The notes beneath the pieces were generated by a model that searched no databases, was not told the origin of the DNA, and worked only from the letters and a program-made list of their open reading frames with translations. A stretch of 64,000 bases of DNA from Biomaibacter acetigenes (lineage in GTDB: Bacteria > Bacillota > Thermosediminibacteria > Thermosediminibacterales > Tepidanaerobacteraceae): the NCBI RefSeq assembly GCF_003691585.1, contig NZ_CP033169.1:992001-1056000 (forward strand), written 5' to 3'. This document shows positions 15,808 to 25,902 of this stretch, piece after piece (position 1 is the stretch's first letter; each line of letters starts with the position of its first letter). A program made the translations under genes and the position numbers.

Positions 15808-16467
15808 TTGAATATCTTTGATATCATCGGACCTGTGATGATAGGGCCTTCCAGTTCTCACACGGCGGGAGCCGTGAGGCTGGGAAATCTCGCCCGAAAC
15901 ATTTTAGGGGAAGAACCTAAAAAAGCCAGGATTATACTGTATAACTCCTTTGCCGATACCGGCAAGGGTCACGGTACCGATAAGGCTCTGGTGGCTGGAA
16001 TACTGGGTTTTTTGCCTGATGATGAAAGAATAAAGGTCTCTTTTGAAGAGGCTGAAAAACTGGGGATAGAATTTGAATTAGTTAGCGGTGGAGCAAGACC
16101 CGACCTTCATCCCAATACCGCGGAATTTTATCTGGAGGGCAGTAGCAAAACTACGAATGTATTGGGCTCTTCGGTGGGGGGCGGCAGGGTGGTAATTTTT
16201 TCTATTGATGGCTTCAAGACGGAATTTTCCGGGGAATACTATACGGTGATAACCGTCCATAAAGATATACCCGGTATGATTGCAAAAGTAACCACATGCC
16301 TTTCGGGAAGAAAAATAAATATAGCCCAGATGAGGGTATCCCGGGAGTCCAGGGGAGAGAAGGCTCTTATGATTATAGAAGCCGACGAAATCTTACCGGA
16401 AGGGATAAAAGAGGAATTGGAGAAATTGAATGGAATCTACAGGGCTATGATTATAAGTCCTGCATAA
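15808..16467 (+). CDS. sdaAB: L-serine dehydratase, iron-sulfur-dependent, beta subunit
   Basis: A 219-residue subunit of the [4Fe-4S] L-serine deaminase, which converts serine to pyruvate and ammonia in the cytoplasm. It begins FDIIGPVMIGPSSSHTAG, the serine-binding signature, and ends with an ACT domain (about residues 146-219: TVITVHKDIPGMIAKVT). The start is TTG 15808 behind GGAGGTG. The alpha subunit follows 136 bp downstream; that gap holds no gene. The split two-subunit form is usual in Firmicutes. Confidence 0.95.
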   Translation: MNIFDIIGPVMIGPSSSHTAGAVRLGNLARNILGEEPKKARIILYNSFADTGKGHGTDKALVAGILGFLPDDERIKVSFEEAEKLGIEFELVSGGARPDLHPNTAEFYLEGSSKTTNVLGSSVGGGRVVIFSIDGFKTEFSGEYYTVITVHKDIPGMIAKVTTCLSGRKINIAQMRVSRESRGEKALMIIEADEILPEGIKEELEKLNGIYRAMIISPA

Positions 16468-16603
16468 TTAAGGGGGTCAGGCTTGCATAAGTGCAGGCGC
16501 GTCAAAGGGTCAGTTCTGGTGACATATTTTTAACGGCACAGACAGAAGGATAAAAACGCGTTTTAGTAGACCTTTAACTGAGTTTGAGAGGAGGGAAATA
16601 TAT

Positions 16604-17476
16604 TTGGCTATAAATACTATAGATGAGCTTATAAACTTTGCCGAAAAACAAAATCAGAAAATATCAACCATCGTAAAAGAGCAAAAAGCAAAAGAACAGG
16701 GGCTATCTGAGAAGGAACTTACCGATAAGATGATGAAATTTTATGAAGTCATGAAGCAGGCGGCAGATCGTGGAACTTCAAAGGAAGTGTCTTCCATAAG
16801 CGGCATCACCGGAGGCGAAGGGTACAAGTTATGGCAAGCCGCAAAAAAAGGTCTTTCTGGCTTTAATATTTTAAAAGCCTCGGCCAGAGCCATGGCGGTG
16901 TCTAATGTAAATGCTTCCATGGGAAAGATAGTTGCTGCACCTACAGCAGGATCCTGTGGTATTATCCCAGGAGCGATCGTTACGGCGGCAGAGGAACTCA
17001 AAAAAAGAGATGAAGAAGTAGTGGATGCCCTTTTCACTGCGGCCGCCGTGGGAGAGATAATCGCCAAAAATGCCACATTGGCAGGGGCAGAAGGCGGTTG
17101 CCAGGCGGAATGCGGCAGCGCCTCGGCCATGGCGACGGCGGCAGTAGTGGAACTGGCCGGTGGAAGTCCCCGGCAGGTGGGTCATGCCGTAGCCTTTGCG
17201 TTAAAAGCCGTCATGGGGATGGTATGCGACCCGGTGGCAGGCCTGGTGGAGGTACCCTGTGTGAAGCGAAACGGCATGGGAGCCGCCCAGGCGCTCCTGG
17301 CGGCAGATATGGCTTTAGCCGGTATAAAAAGCGTCATACCTCCGGACGAAGTTATAAAGGCTATGGCACAAGTCGGCCGTGCGCTGCCCGGCGAGCTGAA
17401 AGAGACGGCCCGGGGAGGTCTGGCGGTGACACCCACCGGGAAAAAGATAAAGGAGAAAGTATTTGAAAAGCAATAG
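16604..17476 (+). CDS. sdaAA: L-serine dehydratase, iron-sulfur-dependent, alpha subunit
   Basis: A 290-residue catalytic subunit. The cysteines expected for the [4Fe-4S] cluster are visible in PTAGSCGIIPGA, EGGCQAECGSASAM and GMVCDPVAGLVEVPC. Together with sdaAB it deaminates L-serine. The start is TTG 16604 behind GAGGAGGG. The presence in this catabolic region suggests that serine, or a serine-yielding compound, is a product of the upstream pathway. An M20 amidohydrolase begins 30 bp later in the same direction. Confidence 0.95.
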   Translation: MAINTIDELINFAEKQNQKISTIVKEQKAKEQGLSEKELTDKMMKFYEVMKQAADRGTSKEVSSISGITGGEGYKLWQAAKKGLSGFNILKASARAMAVSNVNASMGKIVAAPTAGSCGIIPGAIVTAAEELKKRDEEVVDALFTAAAVGEIIAKNATLAGAEGGCQAECGSASAMATAAVVELAGGSPRQVGHAVAFALKAVMGMVCDPVAGLVEVPCVKRNGMGAAQALLAADMALAGIKSVIPPDEVIKAMAQVGRALPGELKETARGGLAVTPTGKKIKEKVFEKQ

Positions 17477-17506
17477 GTGATTTTAGTATAAAAGGAAGGT
17501 AAAGCC

Positions 17507-18826
17507 ATGACCAGAGATCAGATTAAAAAAACGGTTTGTGATACCATTGATAAAAACAGATGCGAGATTATAAAAATCGGTGAAGATATTCTGAAACGAC
17601 CGGAGCTAGGATTTAAAGAAGAGGAGACTTCTAAATTTATAAGAGAAGTTTTTGATTCATTGGGTCTTAAGTTTATCGACAACCTTGCCATAACCGGAAT
17701 TAAGGCTCAAAGTTATGGGAAAAGCCACAGTCTAAAAGTTGCCATAATAGGAGAGATGGATGCTGTCATATGTCCCGCCCACCCTTATGCAGACCCTGCT
17801 ACCGGTGCGGCTCATTCATGTGGCCATAATGCTCAGATTGCTTCAATGCTGGGAGCTGCCATCGGCCTTGTGGCAGGAGGTGCCATGAGTGAAGTGGATG
17901 GTGACGTAGCATTCATGGCCGTCCCTGCCGAGGAGTTTGTAGAACTGGAGTATCGAGAGAAACTTCAGAGCCAGGGGAGGATAAAATTTTTTGGCGGAAA
18001 GCAAGAATTGATCAGATTGGGTGCCTTTGACGACATCGACATGGCCATGATGGTGCATTCCCAGGCAAATACACCAGACAAAAAAGTTTTCCTGGAAGGC
18101 GGAAGCAGCGGGTTTATAGGGAAAACAGTGCATTATAAAGGTAAGGAGGCCCATGCCGGGGGTGCGCCATACGAAGGGATCAATGCATTAAATGCCGCTA
18201 TGATTTCACTTATGAGCATCCATGCCCTGAGAGAGACCTTCAAAGATGAGGATCATATCAGGGTACATCCCATTATAACAAAAGGCGGGGACCTGGTGAA
18301 TATCGTGCCTGCCGATGTGAGGATGGAAACCTATGTGAGGGGAAAGACCGTAGATGCCGTAATTGCTGCTAATAAGAAGGTGAACAGGGCATTAGAGGCA
18401 GGTGCTTATGCTATAGGCGCAGAAGTCGAAATCAAGGAGTTCCCCGGTTATTTACCTTTAAACCAGGATCTTTTTATGAGTAAAATATTTGAAGACAATA
18501 TCAAACATTTTGTTGGGGAAAAAAACATCGTCAAAGGCATAGACATGATAGGTTCCACCGATATAGGGGATCTGAGTGCTATTATACCGGTAATACAGCC
18601 AACTATAGGCGGATTTCAGGGGGCTGCCCATAGCAGAGAATTTAAAATCGTAGATCCGGAAATGGCTTATATAATTCCGGCAAAGGCTATGTCGATGACT
18701 GTTGTCGATTTACTATTTGACGGTGCCGAAAAAGGCACAAAAATCAAATCCAACTTTAGACCTCTATTTACTAAAGAATCATATCTGGACATGTGGGAAA
18801 AAGTTCTCTTGGCAAATAAAAAATAA
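17507..18826 (+). CDS. M20-family amidohydrolase (AbgB/M20D-like)
   Basis: A 439-residue cytoplasmic metallohydrolase of the M20 family, cleaving N-acyl or aminobenzoyl-type amide bonds. Metal-site motifs: IGEMDAVICP, AHSCGHNAQ (as in the AbgB branch, where the usual GHD is GHN), PAEEF and EAHAGGAPYEG in the dimerisation domain, ending with GSTDIGDLS and FQGAAHSREF. The AAGGAAGG site precedes the ATG. Together with the MenC-type racemase at 9474 this suggests deacylation of N-acylamino acids, with serine dehydratase acting on the product. That pathway is inference; substrate specificity cannot be read from sequence. Confidence 0.88.
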   Translation: MTRDQIKKTVCDTIDKNRCEIIKIGEDILKRPELGFKEEETSKFIREVFDSLGLKFIDNLAITGIKAQSYGKSHSLKVAIIGEMDAVICPAHPYADPATGAAHSCGHNAQIASMLGAAIGLVAGGAMSEVDGDVAFMAVPAEEFVELEYREKLQSQGRIKFFGGKQELIRLGAFDDIDMAMMVHSQANTPDKKVFLEGGSSGFIGKTVHYKGKEAHAGGAPYEGINALNAAMISLMSIHALRETFKDEDHIRVHPIITKGGDLVNIVPADVRMETYVRGKTVDAVIAANKKVNRALEAGAYAIGAEVEIKEFPGYLPLNQDLFMSKIFEDNIKHFVGEKNIVKGIDMIGSTDIGDLSAIIPVIQPTIGGFQGAAHSREFKIVDPEMAYIIPAKAMSMTVVDLLFDGAEKGTKIKSNFRPLFTKESYLDMWEKVLLANKK

Positions 18827-18832
18827 TACAAG

Positions 18833-18876
18833 CAGGGTGAGGATTTTGTGGATAGATGAATCATTTGCCGTTAAAG
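18833..18876 (+). pseudogene. remnant of a second MenC-type racemase gene start
   Basis: These 44 bases match the ribosome site and first codons of the racemase gene at 9461-9504 at 39 positions; all five differences are transitions. Similarity stops after the codon for Lys, and a TAG follows. It looks like the decayed 5' end of a paralogue or a recombination scar left behind the amidohydrolase gene. No function is expected. Confidence 0.6.
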
Positions 18877-18966
18877 TGAGGATATAGACATAGGGAGACG
18901 GCTACCGGGTTATGGCAAATATAGCGTATGATTTTTTAACAAACTTTTTACAAAGGGGAGGACAAA

Positions 18967-19965
18967 ATGCATACTCAAAAGCCTAAAGTCTTGGTTACCA
19001 GGAATATCCCAAAAGAGGGGCTCACAGAGCTTTTTGAAAAATGCGAAGTAGACTATCACGATTCCAATGAGGTCATACCAAAAGAGGAGCTTTATGAGAG
19101 GGTTAAAGATATCGACGGGCTGCTGGCAGTTTTTACTAAAGTAAATGAGGAATTCCTGTCCCATGCACCGAAGTTAAGGGTCATCAGCAATTACGGTGTC
19201 GGGTATGATAATATCGATGTAGCGGCGACTGGTCGGCGGGGTATTATTGTGACAAATACTCCGGATGTGGTGACTGAAGCGACAGCTGAGCTGGCTTTCG
19301 GATTGATGCTGGCGGTGACAAGGCGTATTGCGGAGGCCGACAGGATCCTTCGCTTTAAAAAGCCTTACAGATGGGGCCCTATGGCCATGCTGGGGACGGA
19401 ACTGGTGGGTAAAACCCTGGGTATAATAGGCTTTGGAAGGATAGGAAGGGCCGTCGCAAGAAGAGCCCAGGCTTCGGGTATGAAGGTCATATATTTTCAG
19501 AGAAATCCAAGGGATATGTCAAGAGACCTGGAAGATAATTGTTATTACAGGTCTTTGGATGCACTTTTATCTGAATCCGATGTCATAAGCATACATGTAC
19601 CTTTGACTGAGGAGACCCGCCACCTTATCGGTGAAAATGAGCTTTCAAAGATGAAGAAAGGCTCATACCTTATAAACACATCCCGGGGCCCTGTGGTGGA
19701 TGAAGAAGCCCTGGTGAAAGCTCTGGAAAGCGGTCATCTGGCTGGAGCAGGTCTGGATGTTTTCGAAAGAGAACCAAAGATACATCCTCGCCTGCTGGAG
19801 CTGGAAAACACCGTGCTCACGCCCCACATAGGGACATCTACCATTGAAACCAGGATAGAGATGGCACGTATGGCAGCTCAGGATCTCATTGATGGTCTTG
19901 AGGGAAAGCATCCCAGGCATATAGTAGTATTTTTTGGAGAAAAAAAGAAGGGAGTATCATCGTGA
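18967..19965 (+). CDS. D-isomer specific 2-hydroxyacid dehydrogenase (glyoxylate/hydroxypyruvate reductase-like)
   Basis: A 332-residue NAD(P)-dependent enzyme. The Rossmann motif is GIIGFGRIGRAVARRA (about 151-166). The catalytic triad is visible as Arg in INTSRGPVVDE, Glu in DVFEREPKIHP and His in LTPHIGTST. The N-terminal SNYGVGYDNID is typical. There is no C-terminal ACT domain, so it is not a full SerA; glyoxylate, hydroxypyruvate or phosphoglycerate are the candidate substrates. The AAGGGGAGG site precedes the ATG. Its stop overlaps the uppP start by 4 bases, so the two are translationally coupled. Confidence 0.88.
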   Translation: MHTQKPKVLVTRNIPKEGLTELFEKCEVDYHDSNEVIPKEELYERVKDIDGLLAVFTKVNEEFLSHAPKLRVISNYGVGYDNIDVAATGRRGIIVTNTPDVVTEATAELAFGLMLAVTRRIAEADRILRFKKPYRWGPMAMLGTELVGKTLGIIGFGRIGRAVARRAQASGMKVIYFQRNPRDMSRDLEDNCYYRSLDALLSESDVISIHVPLTEETRHLIGENELSKMKKGSYLINTSRGPVVDEEALVKALESGHLAGAGLDVFEREPKIHPRLLELENTVLTPHIGTSTIETRIEMARMAAQDLIDGLEGKHPRHIVVFFGEKKKGVSS

Positions 19966-20771
19966 TTTTACTTTTAAAAGCATTCATAATGGGTATTGTT
20001 GAAGGCTTGACAGAATTTTTACCCATTTCTTCCACTGGTCACCTTATTATTGTGGGAGATCTTATCGGATTTAAAGGCAGCAGCTTTAATGTAATGTTTG
20101 AGATAGTCATTCAGCTGGGGGCTATACTTGCAGTTGTCTTTTATTACCGGAAGAAAATTTTTGATTCTATATTAAACATCCTGCCGGGCCGATGGGGATT
20201 TAATCTATGGTTTAAGATGTTTATTGCTTTCATACCGTCGGCAGTGATTGGCGTGTTGCTCAATAACTATATAGAAGCGCACCTCTTTTCGTCCTTTACA
20301 GTGGCCATAGCACTGGTTTTGGGTGGCATTTTGATGATACTGGTGGAAAATATTTTTGGCCGCTATGGCATGGATGACATGGATAATACCAGTATCGGTC
20401 AATCCTTTTTGATAGGTGTTGCGCAATGCCTGTCGCTTTTCCCCGGCATGTCCAGGTCTGCCTCCACCATCATGGGAGGCCTTGTAGCAGGTCTTTCAGC
20501 CAGGGCAGCCGCAGAGTTTTCCTTTTTTCTTGCTATTCCTACCATGTTTGGCGCCACCGTGTTTTCTCTCCATAAAGGCATTTCAAGCATGACTTCATTG
20601 GAATGGCAAGCTCTCGGCGTGGGATTTGTCATGTCCTTTATAGTGGCGCTCTTTGCAGTGGATAAATTCTTATCGTACCTTGGCAAACATTCCCTGAAAT
20701 CCTTTGCTTATTACCGTATAGTAGTTGGTGTTCTAATGATAGTATTGATTACAGCAGGGATAGTAAAATAG
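19962..20771 (+). CDS. uppP: undecaprenyl-diphosphatase
   Basis: A 269-residue integral membrane phosphatase (BacA/UppP family) that recycles undecaprenyl pyrophosphate for cell-wall synthesis. Both signature regions are present: EGLTEFLPISSTGHL (residues about 13-27) and PGMSRSASTIMGGL (about 163). About eight hydrophobic segments. The start is GTG 19962, overlapping the previous stop. Overexpression of this family gives bacitracin tolerance. Bases 20772-20911 beyond it hold no gene. Confidence 0.95.
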   Translation: MILLLKAFIMGIVEGLTEFLPISSTGHLIIVGDLIGFKGSSFNVMFEIVIQLGAILAVVFYYRKKIFDSILNILPGRWGFNLWFKMFIAFIPSAVIGVLLNNYIEAHLFSSFTVAIALVLGGILMILVENIFGRYGMDDMDNTSIGQSFLIGVAQCLSLFPGMSRSASTIMGGLVAGLSARAAAEFSFFLAIPTMFGATVFSLHKGISSMTSLEWQALGVGFVMSFIVALFAVDKFLSYLGKHSLKSFAYYRIVVGVLMIVLITAGIVK

Positions 20772-20911
20772 GTGCCAGGCACTCATTACATTACGGCATC
20801 CTTTTTCCATGGCTTACTTTCAAGATAAAAAGTATCGGGGCTTAAGTTGGCCCCACAGCTCCATTCAATAGTCCCCTTAATGATTTTAAAGGAATGAAGC
20901 TCGGCTAGCCC

Positions 20912-20940
20912 TTGACAAAAGTATGTTTGAAAGTTAAAAT
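20912..20940 (+). promoter_or_regulatory. sigma-A promoter of valS
   Basis: TTGACA (20912-20917), 17-base spacer, TAAAAT (20935-20940). It lies just upstream of the T-box leader at the expected place. Confidence 0.75.
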
Positions 20941-20950
20941 TATAGCAAGA

Positions 20951-21240
20951 TAATAGTACGAAAATTGTATTGTTCAGAGGCGTTGAAGGGGAGGAGTAGA
21001 AGGATCACCCATCAAGAGAGAAAGGCCCTGGCTGGAAGCCTTTCTGGGATTATCTTCGAACGTCGCCCGGGAGCTTTTCCGATGAAAATAAAAAGTAGTC
21101 GGAGACGGTTTGCCCGTTAAAGCATGGAGCGCTCGAATTTTTGAGGCTAAATGAGCCTCAAAGATTTATTTGATACGAGAATTAAGGTGGTACCGCGGAA
21201 GTAAGCCTTTCGTCCTTTTATGGATGAAGGGCTTTTTTTA
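20951..21240 (+). promoter_or_regulatory. T-box leader (tRNA-Val sensing) of valS
   Basis: Landmarks of a T-box: the AGTAGA of stem I near 20995, the stem I distal arm near 21020-21050, the specifier region CGAAC-GTC-GCCCGGGAGC with Val codon GTC at 21062-21064, and the T-box AAGGTGGTACCGCGGAAG (21185-21202), where TGGTACCGCG forms the antiterminator bulge. The terminator is AGCCTTTCGTCC pairing with GGATGAAGGGCT, followed by TTTTTTT (to 21239). Uncharged tRNA-Val should stabilise the antiterminator and allow valS expression. Confidence 0.93.
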
Positions 21241-21293
21241 TGACTTTGAAGGAATACGCTGACACAAGGGAGCTTTTTCTATGACACACCATC

Positions 21294-21322
21294 TGTGTCA
21301 AGAGAACCGTCCCCGTGACACA
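21294..21322. repeat. short intergenic inverted repeat (TGTGTCA/TGACACA)
   Basis: TGTGTCA and TGACACA flank AGAGAACCGTCCCCG. I recall similar short intergenic repeats in many clostridial genomes. It sits in the 180 bp between the T-box terminator and valS. No function is known to me. Confidence 0.4.
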
Positions 21323-21420
21323 TATGCGGCAAGGGAAACATCCCCGGGCCATGCCTCGGAACATGTGGCAAACGAAATGCCCCCATGCTACGTAGCAAAA
21401 TAGAAACAGGAGTGATTCAC

Positions 21421-24066
21421 ATGGAAAAAAATTTACCTTCGGTTTATAATCCCAAAGAAGTGGAAGAAAAATGGTACGAATACTGGGAAAGGGAAAATTT
21501 ATTCTATGCCGAAGCTGATTCCAAAAAAGAGCCCTTTACTATAGTCATACCTCCTCCCAATGTTACAGGCCAGCTTCATATGGGACACGCTCTTAATAAT
21601 ACTCTTCAAGATATAATTATCCGAGCAAAGAGGATGCAGGGATATTCCGCCCTGTGGCTGCCGGGCACCGACCATGCAGGGATAGCCACCGAGGCAAAAG
21701 TGAAGGAACAGCTGGCCGAGGAAGGCTTCTCCAAATATGACCTGGGCCGGGAAAAATTCCTGGAAAGAGTCTGGGCCTGGAAGGAAAAGTATGGGGGCAC
21801 TATTATAAAACAGCTCAAGAAACTGGGCTCATCCTGCGACTGGTCCCGCCTTCGTTTCACCATGGATGAGGGCTTGAGTAAAGCTGTGCGGGAGGTTTTT
21901 GTGCGTCTTTACGAAAAAGGGCTCATTTATCGCGGAGACTATATCGTGAACTGGTGCCCTACATGTAAGACTACCCTTTCGGATATCGAAGTGGAACACG
22001 AGGACGAGACCGGAAAACTTTATTATGTGAAATATCCCCTAAAAGATGGTTCAGGGCACCTGATGGTCGCCACTACCCGACCCGAGACCATGCTGGGCGA
22101 TACCGCTGTAGCTGTAAATCCTGAGGATGAGCGCTACCGCCACCTGGTGGGCAAGACTCTAATCCTGCCGGTGGTAGGCCGTGAAATACCGGTCATTGCC
22201 GATTCCTATGTGGATATGGAGTTTGGAACCGGGGCGGTTAAGGTAACACCAGGACATGACCCCAACGATTTTGAAATGGGATTGCGCCATGACCTTCCTG
22301 TAATAAATGTAATGGATGAAAATGGCCACATGAATGAAAATGCCGGTAAATTCGCAGGGTTAGACCGCTATGAATGCCGGAAGCTTATACTGAAAGAGCT
22401 TGAAGAGAAAGGCAATCTTGAAAAAATTGAGGAGCTAAGCCACAGCGTGGGCCACTGCTACCGTTGCAATACTACGGTGGAACCTATGGTTTCCAAGCAG
22501 TGGTTTGTGAAGATGAAGCCACTGGCAGCGCCTGCCATTGAAGTGGTAAAACAGGGCAAGGTGCAGTTTGTGCCCGATAGATTTACCAGGATATACTTAA
22601 ACTGGCTGGAGAATATCCGCGATTGGTGCATATCAAGGCAACTTTGGTGGGGGCACCGGATACCGGCGTGGTACTGCAAGGATTGCGGTGAGATGACGGT
22701 CTCCAGGGAAGATATTACGGTATGCCCCAAATGCGGCAGAACCCACATAGAACAGGACCAGGATGTGCTGGATACCTGGTTCAGTTCCGCCCTCTGGCCT
22801 TTTTCCACCCTGGGCTGGCCCGATGAAACCGAAGACCTGAAATACTTTTACCCCACATCGGTGCTGGTGACGGCATATGATATCATATTCTTCTGGGTGG
22901 CCAGGATGATATTTTCTGCCATGGAATTCATGAAACAGGAACCCTTCAAATATGTGGTGATAACAGGCCTGGTGAGGGATGCTCTCGGCAGGAAGATGAG
23001 CAAATCCCTGGGCAATGGCATAGACCCTCTGGAGGTCATCGACAAATACGGTGCCGATACCCTGAGGTTTACCCTGAGCACCGGAAATGCGCCGGGCAAT
23101 GACATGAGGTTTTACTGGGAAAAAGTAGAGGCTAGCCGTAACTTTGCTAACAAGATATGGAATGCCTCCCGCTTTGTGATGATGAACCTGGAAGGGTTCA
23201 AGCCCGGAGAGGTAGATATACAAGCTCTCACATTAAAAGATAGATGGATTTTAAAGAGAATAAACGATATTACAAAAGAGGTCACCCAGGCCCTGGATAA
23301 ATTCGAGATCGGAATTGCGGCACAAAACATATATGACTTTTTCTGGAGCGAGTTCTGTGACTGGTACATCGAAATGGCCAAGATAGATCTATATGGCGGT
23401 GATGACCTTGCCAAAAAGCGGGCACAGCAGGTACTATATTTCGTACTGGAAAGGGCGTTAAAGCTGCTTCACCCCTTTATGCCGTTTATTACCGAAGAAA
23501 TATGGCAGCACTTACCACATGACGGCAGGAGCATAATGGTATCCAAATGGCCGGAATATGATCCTGCCTGGGACTTTACAGATGCCGGGGATATGGAGGT
23601 AGTTATGGATGCCGTAAGAGGTATAAGGAATATCCGTGCAGAGATGAACGTATCTCCGGCAAGAAAAGCAAAGGCTGTTGTCAGGGTAAGTGACCCATTT
23701 GTGATGGATATTCTAAAAAACAGCACAGAAATCATCCATACTCTGGCCAAGGTTGAAGACATGGAGTTCATTACTCAAGATTCGCCGGCCCCCCACAAAG
23801 CCTTAACATGTGTTATAAAGGGAGCCGAGATATTCGTACCCATGGAGGGACTGGTGGACATTGAAACCGAGATCGAAAGGCTCCAAAAAGAGCATACAAA
23901 TCTTGAAAAGGAAATCGACAGGGTTTCTAAAAAACTGAGCAATGAAGGTTTTCTGGCTAAAGCGCCCCAGGATGTGGTGGAAAAGGAGCGCCAAAAGGAA
24001 AAGGATTATCTGGATATGATGGAAAAAGTGGAACAAAGGCTAAACATGCTAAAAGAATTGAAATAG
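21421..24066 (+). CDS. valS: valyl-tRNA synthetase
   Basis: An 881-residue class Ia synthetase charging tRNA-Val. The HIGH-type motif is HMGHALNN (near residue 46) with PPPNVTGQL before it; the KMSKS motif is [13 protein letters not shown] (near 523). The CP1 editing domain lies between ([13 protein letters not shown]). The C-terminal coiled coil (about 815-881, rich in [16 protein letters not shown]) is the ValS-specific tRNA-binding arm. The ATG at 21421 follows CAGGAGTG; an upstream frame to 21385 has no site. The T-box leader with a GTC specifier confirms the assignment. Confidence 0.98.
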   Translation: MEKNLPSVYNPKEVEEKWYEYWERENLFYAEADSKKEPFTIVIPPPNVTGQLHMGHALNNTLQDIIIRAKRMQGYSALWLPGTDHAGIATEAKVKEQLAEEGFSKYDLGREKFLERVWAWKEKYGGTIIKQLKKLGSSCDWSRLRFTMDEGLSKAVREVFVRLYEKGLIYRGDYIVNWCPTCKTTLSDIEVEHEDETGKLYYVKYPLKDGSGHLMVATTRPETMLGDTAVAVNPEDERYRHLVGKTLILPVVGREIPVIADSYVDMEFGTGAVKVTPGHDPNDFEMGLRHDLPVINVMDENGHMNENAGKFAGLDRYECRKLILKELEEKGNLEKIEELSHSVGHCYRCNTTVEPMVSKQWFVKMKPLAAPAIEVVKQGKVQFVPDRFTRIYLNWLENIRDWCISRQLWWGHRIPAWYCKDCGEMTVSREDITVCPKCGRTHIEQDQDVLDTWFSSALWPFSTLGWPDETEDLKYFYPTSVLVTAYDIIFFWVARMIFSAMEFMKQEPFKYVVITGLVRDALGRKMSKSLGNGIDPLEVIDKYGADTLRFTLSTGNAPGNDMRFYWEKVEASRNFANKIWNASRFVMMNLEGFKPGEVDIQALTLKDRWILKRINDITKEVTQALDKFEIGIAAQNIYDFFWSEFCDWYIEMAKIDLYGGDDLAKKRAQQVLYFVLERALKLLHPFMPFITEEIWQHLPHDGRSIMVSKWPEYDPAWDFTDAGDMEVVMDAVRGIRNIRAEMNVSPARKAKAVVRVSDPFVMDILKNSTEIIHTLAKVEDMEFITQDSPAPHKALTCVIKGAEIFVPMEGLVDIETEIERLQKEHTNLEKEIDRVSKKLSNEGFLAKAPQDVVEKERQKEKDYLDMMEKVEQRLNMLKELK

Positions 24067-24143
24067 TATCCAATTACGATATCGATATAATAAAGCGACT
24101 TTTTACATCGTAAATAATTTCTAAAGCGGGAAGAAGGTATATC

Positions 24144-25490
24144 GTGCTCAATTATGATGAAGCCCTGGAATATATCCACGGTTTGAACAAGTTCGGCACA
24201 AAGCTGGGTCTTGACAATATAACCCGTCTTCTAGAGATATTAGGAAACCCCCATCACGGTATGAGGATCATCCATGTGGCTGGGACCAACGGCAAAGGTT
24301 CCACCTGTGCTATGATAGATTCCATCCTGCGGGCGGCAGGATATAAGGTAGGGCTTTATACATCACCCTACCTTGAGGTTTTTAATGAAAGGATCAGGGT
24401 CAATGGGAAGAACATCCCCGATAAAGCCATAGCCAGGTTAACGCAGAAGGTCCGGGATGCCATATCTATTATGCAGCAAAAAAATCTGGGCCATCCCACA
24501 GAGTTTGAAGTGGTGACGGCAATCGGTTTTTTGTATTTCAAGGAACAAGCGGTGGATTTTATTGTGCTGGAGGTGGGAATGGGAGGAAGGCTTGACGCCA
24601 CTAATGTGGCCATGCCCCTGGTGAGTGTCATAACCCCCATAAGCTTTGACCACCAGAAATATCTTGGAAATACGCTGGCAGATATTTCCAGGGAAAAGTG
24701 CGGGATTATAAAAAAGGGAGTGCCGGTAGTTTCCGGCCCCCAGGAGAAGGAAGCCCTGAGGGTCATAGAGGAGACGTGTGCCAGGCGGGGATGTATACTT
24801 AAAAGGGTGCTGGATAGATGCGAAAACCGGGAAAATATTGATTTTATATGTTATAATCCTCTGCGCGATAGCCTGAATGGCCAGGTATTTGATGTAGACA
24901 CACCAAAAAATCATTATTCAAACCTCAAAATAAGACTCCTTGGTTCCCATCAACTGGACAACGCTGCCACGGTCGTGGGGGCCATTGAAGCCCTGGAACT
25001 GTCAGGGATTAAAATCAGCAGGGATGCCATATATTCCGGCCTTGAAAATGCCCGGTGGCCCGGAAGGCTGGAAATATTGAGGGAAAACCCCACCGTACTC
25101 ATAGACGGAGCCCATAATATTGCGGGTATTAGAACACTTAAAGAAGCTATCCTCAAGTATTTCCCACAAAAGAAAAAAATCCTTGTGCTGGGGATCTTAA
25201 AGGATAAGGATTATAACGATATGATAGAAGAAATCGTGCCCTTAGCCGATGCGGTCATAACCACTGCCCCGGACAACCCCAGAGCCCTTTCTGCAGAGGA
25301 ATTGGCAGAAACTATTAGAGAAAGCCGCATAATACATGAGGATAAAAATATAGAAGTATATGTAAGAAACGAAATAAAAGATGCCTTAACCCTTTCTTTG
25401 GAAATAGCAACTCCCGGTGACCTCATTGTTTTCGCCGGGTCACTGTATATGATCGGAAGGGTAAGAACTATTGCTTCTGACCTCCGGTAA
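24144..25490 (+). CDS. folC: bifunctional folylpolyglutamate / dihydrofolate synthase
   Basis: A 448-residue ATP-dependent ligase of the Mur superfamily that adds glutamate to folates in the cytoplasm. The P-loop is HVAGTNGKGSTCAM (about residues 48-61), the Mg/ATP region ISFDHQKYLG and the C-terminal domain LIDGAHNIAG. The start is GTG 24144 behind GGGAAGAAGG. The valS-folC order is common in Firmicutes. The enzyme complements the folate C1 genes at the left end, though it is not linked to them by an operon. Confidence 0.95.
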   Translation: MLNYDEALEYIHGLNKFGTKLGLDNITRLLEILGNPHHGMRIIHVAGTNGKGSTCAMIDSILRAAGYKVGLYTSPYLEVFNERIRVNGKNIPDKAIARLTQKVRDAISIMQQKNLGHPTEFEVVTAIGFLYFKEQAVDFIVLEVGMGGRLDATNVAMPLVSVITPISFDHQKYLGNTLADISREKCGIIKKGVPVVSGPQEKEALRVIEETCARRGCILKRVLDRCENRENIDFICYNPLRDSLNGQVFDVDTPKNHYSNLKIRLLGSHQLDNAATVVGAIEALELSGIKISRDAIYSGLENARWPGRLEILRENPTVLIDGAHNIAGIRTLKEAILKYFPQKKKILVLGILKDKDYNDMIEEIVPLADAVITTAPDNPRALSAEELAETIRESRIIHEDKNIEVYVRNEIKDALTLSLEIATPGDLIVFAGSLYMIGRVRTIASDLR

Positions 25491-25602
25491 AGCAGCAAAA
25501 ACTTGCGGTAGTCTTTCTTGAGATGTGGGCAACACCGAATTTTTCACATATTCCTCCCTATCAGCATAAAATATAGTATAGACTTTTTGGGAGGAAGCTG
25601 TC

Positions 25603-25857
25603 ATGACTGAAAATCTTGACAGGAATCGTAAAAAATGGGAAGATAGTTTTATTGAGGAAATCGAAAATGCCAGGGTAGAGATAGAACTGGCCGAAAGGGC
25701 TTTTCAGTGGGTAAAAAACGATCCCGAGGCGGTGGATGCTGCTCTTTCCAGGATAGAAGCTTCCATCGAACACTATAATTTCTTGATAAAACAGGCCAAA
25801 CAAATGGGAATTTCTCTGGATAAAAAAGTGCTCTACAGCAAGCTTTTAAAAGCATAA
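25603..25857 (+). CDS. DUF2508 (YaaL-like) small protein
   Basis: An 84-residue, highly charged helical protein. The pattern ARVEIELAERAFQWV followed by DPEAVDAALSRIEASIEHYNF matches the YaaL/DUF2508 family as I remember it. It starts at ATG 25603 behind TGGGAGGAAG. The function of this family is unknown. It stands alone between folC and a terminator pair. Confidence 0.65.
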   Translation: MTENLDRNRKKWEDSFIEEIENARVEIELAERAFQWVKNDPEAVDAALSRIEASIEHYNFLIKQAKQMGISLDKKVLYSKLLKA

Positions 25858-25862
25858 AAAAA

Positions 25863-25902
25863 TACCGGCCTATACCGGTTAAAACCCGAATGGGCTTTTT
25901 TA
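25863..25902. terminator. terminator hairpins between convergent genes
   Basis: Two hairpins in series: ACCGG-CCTAT-ACCGGT and CCC-GAAT-GGG with TTTTTT after the second. They end the DUF2508 gene on the plus strand; the hutP-like gene ends at 25900 from the other side. Confidence 0.6.
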
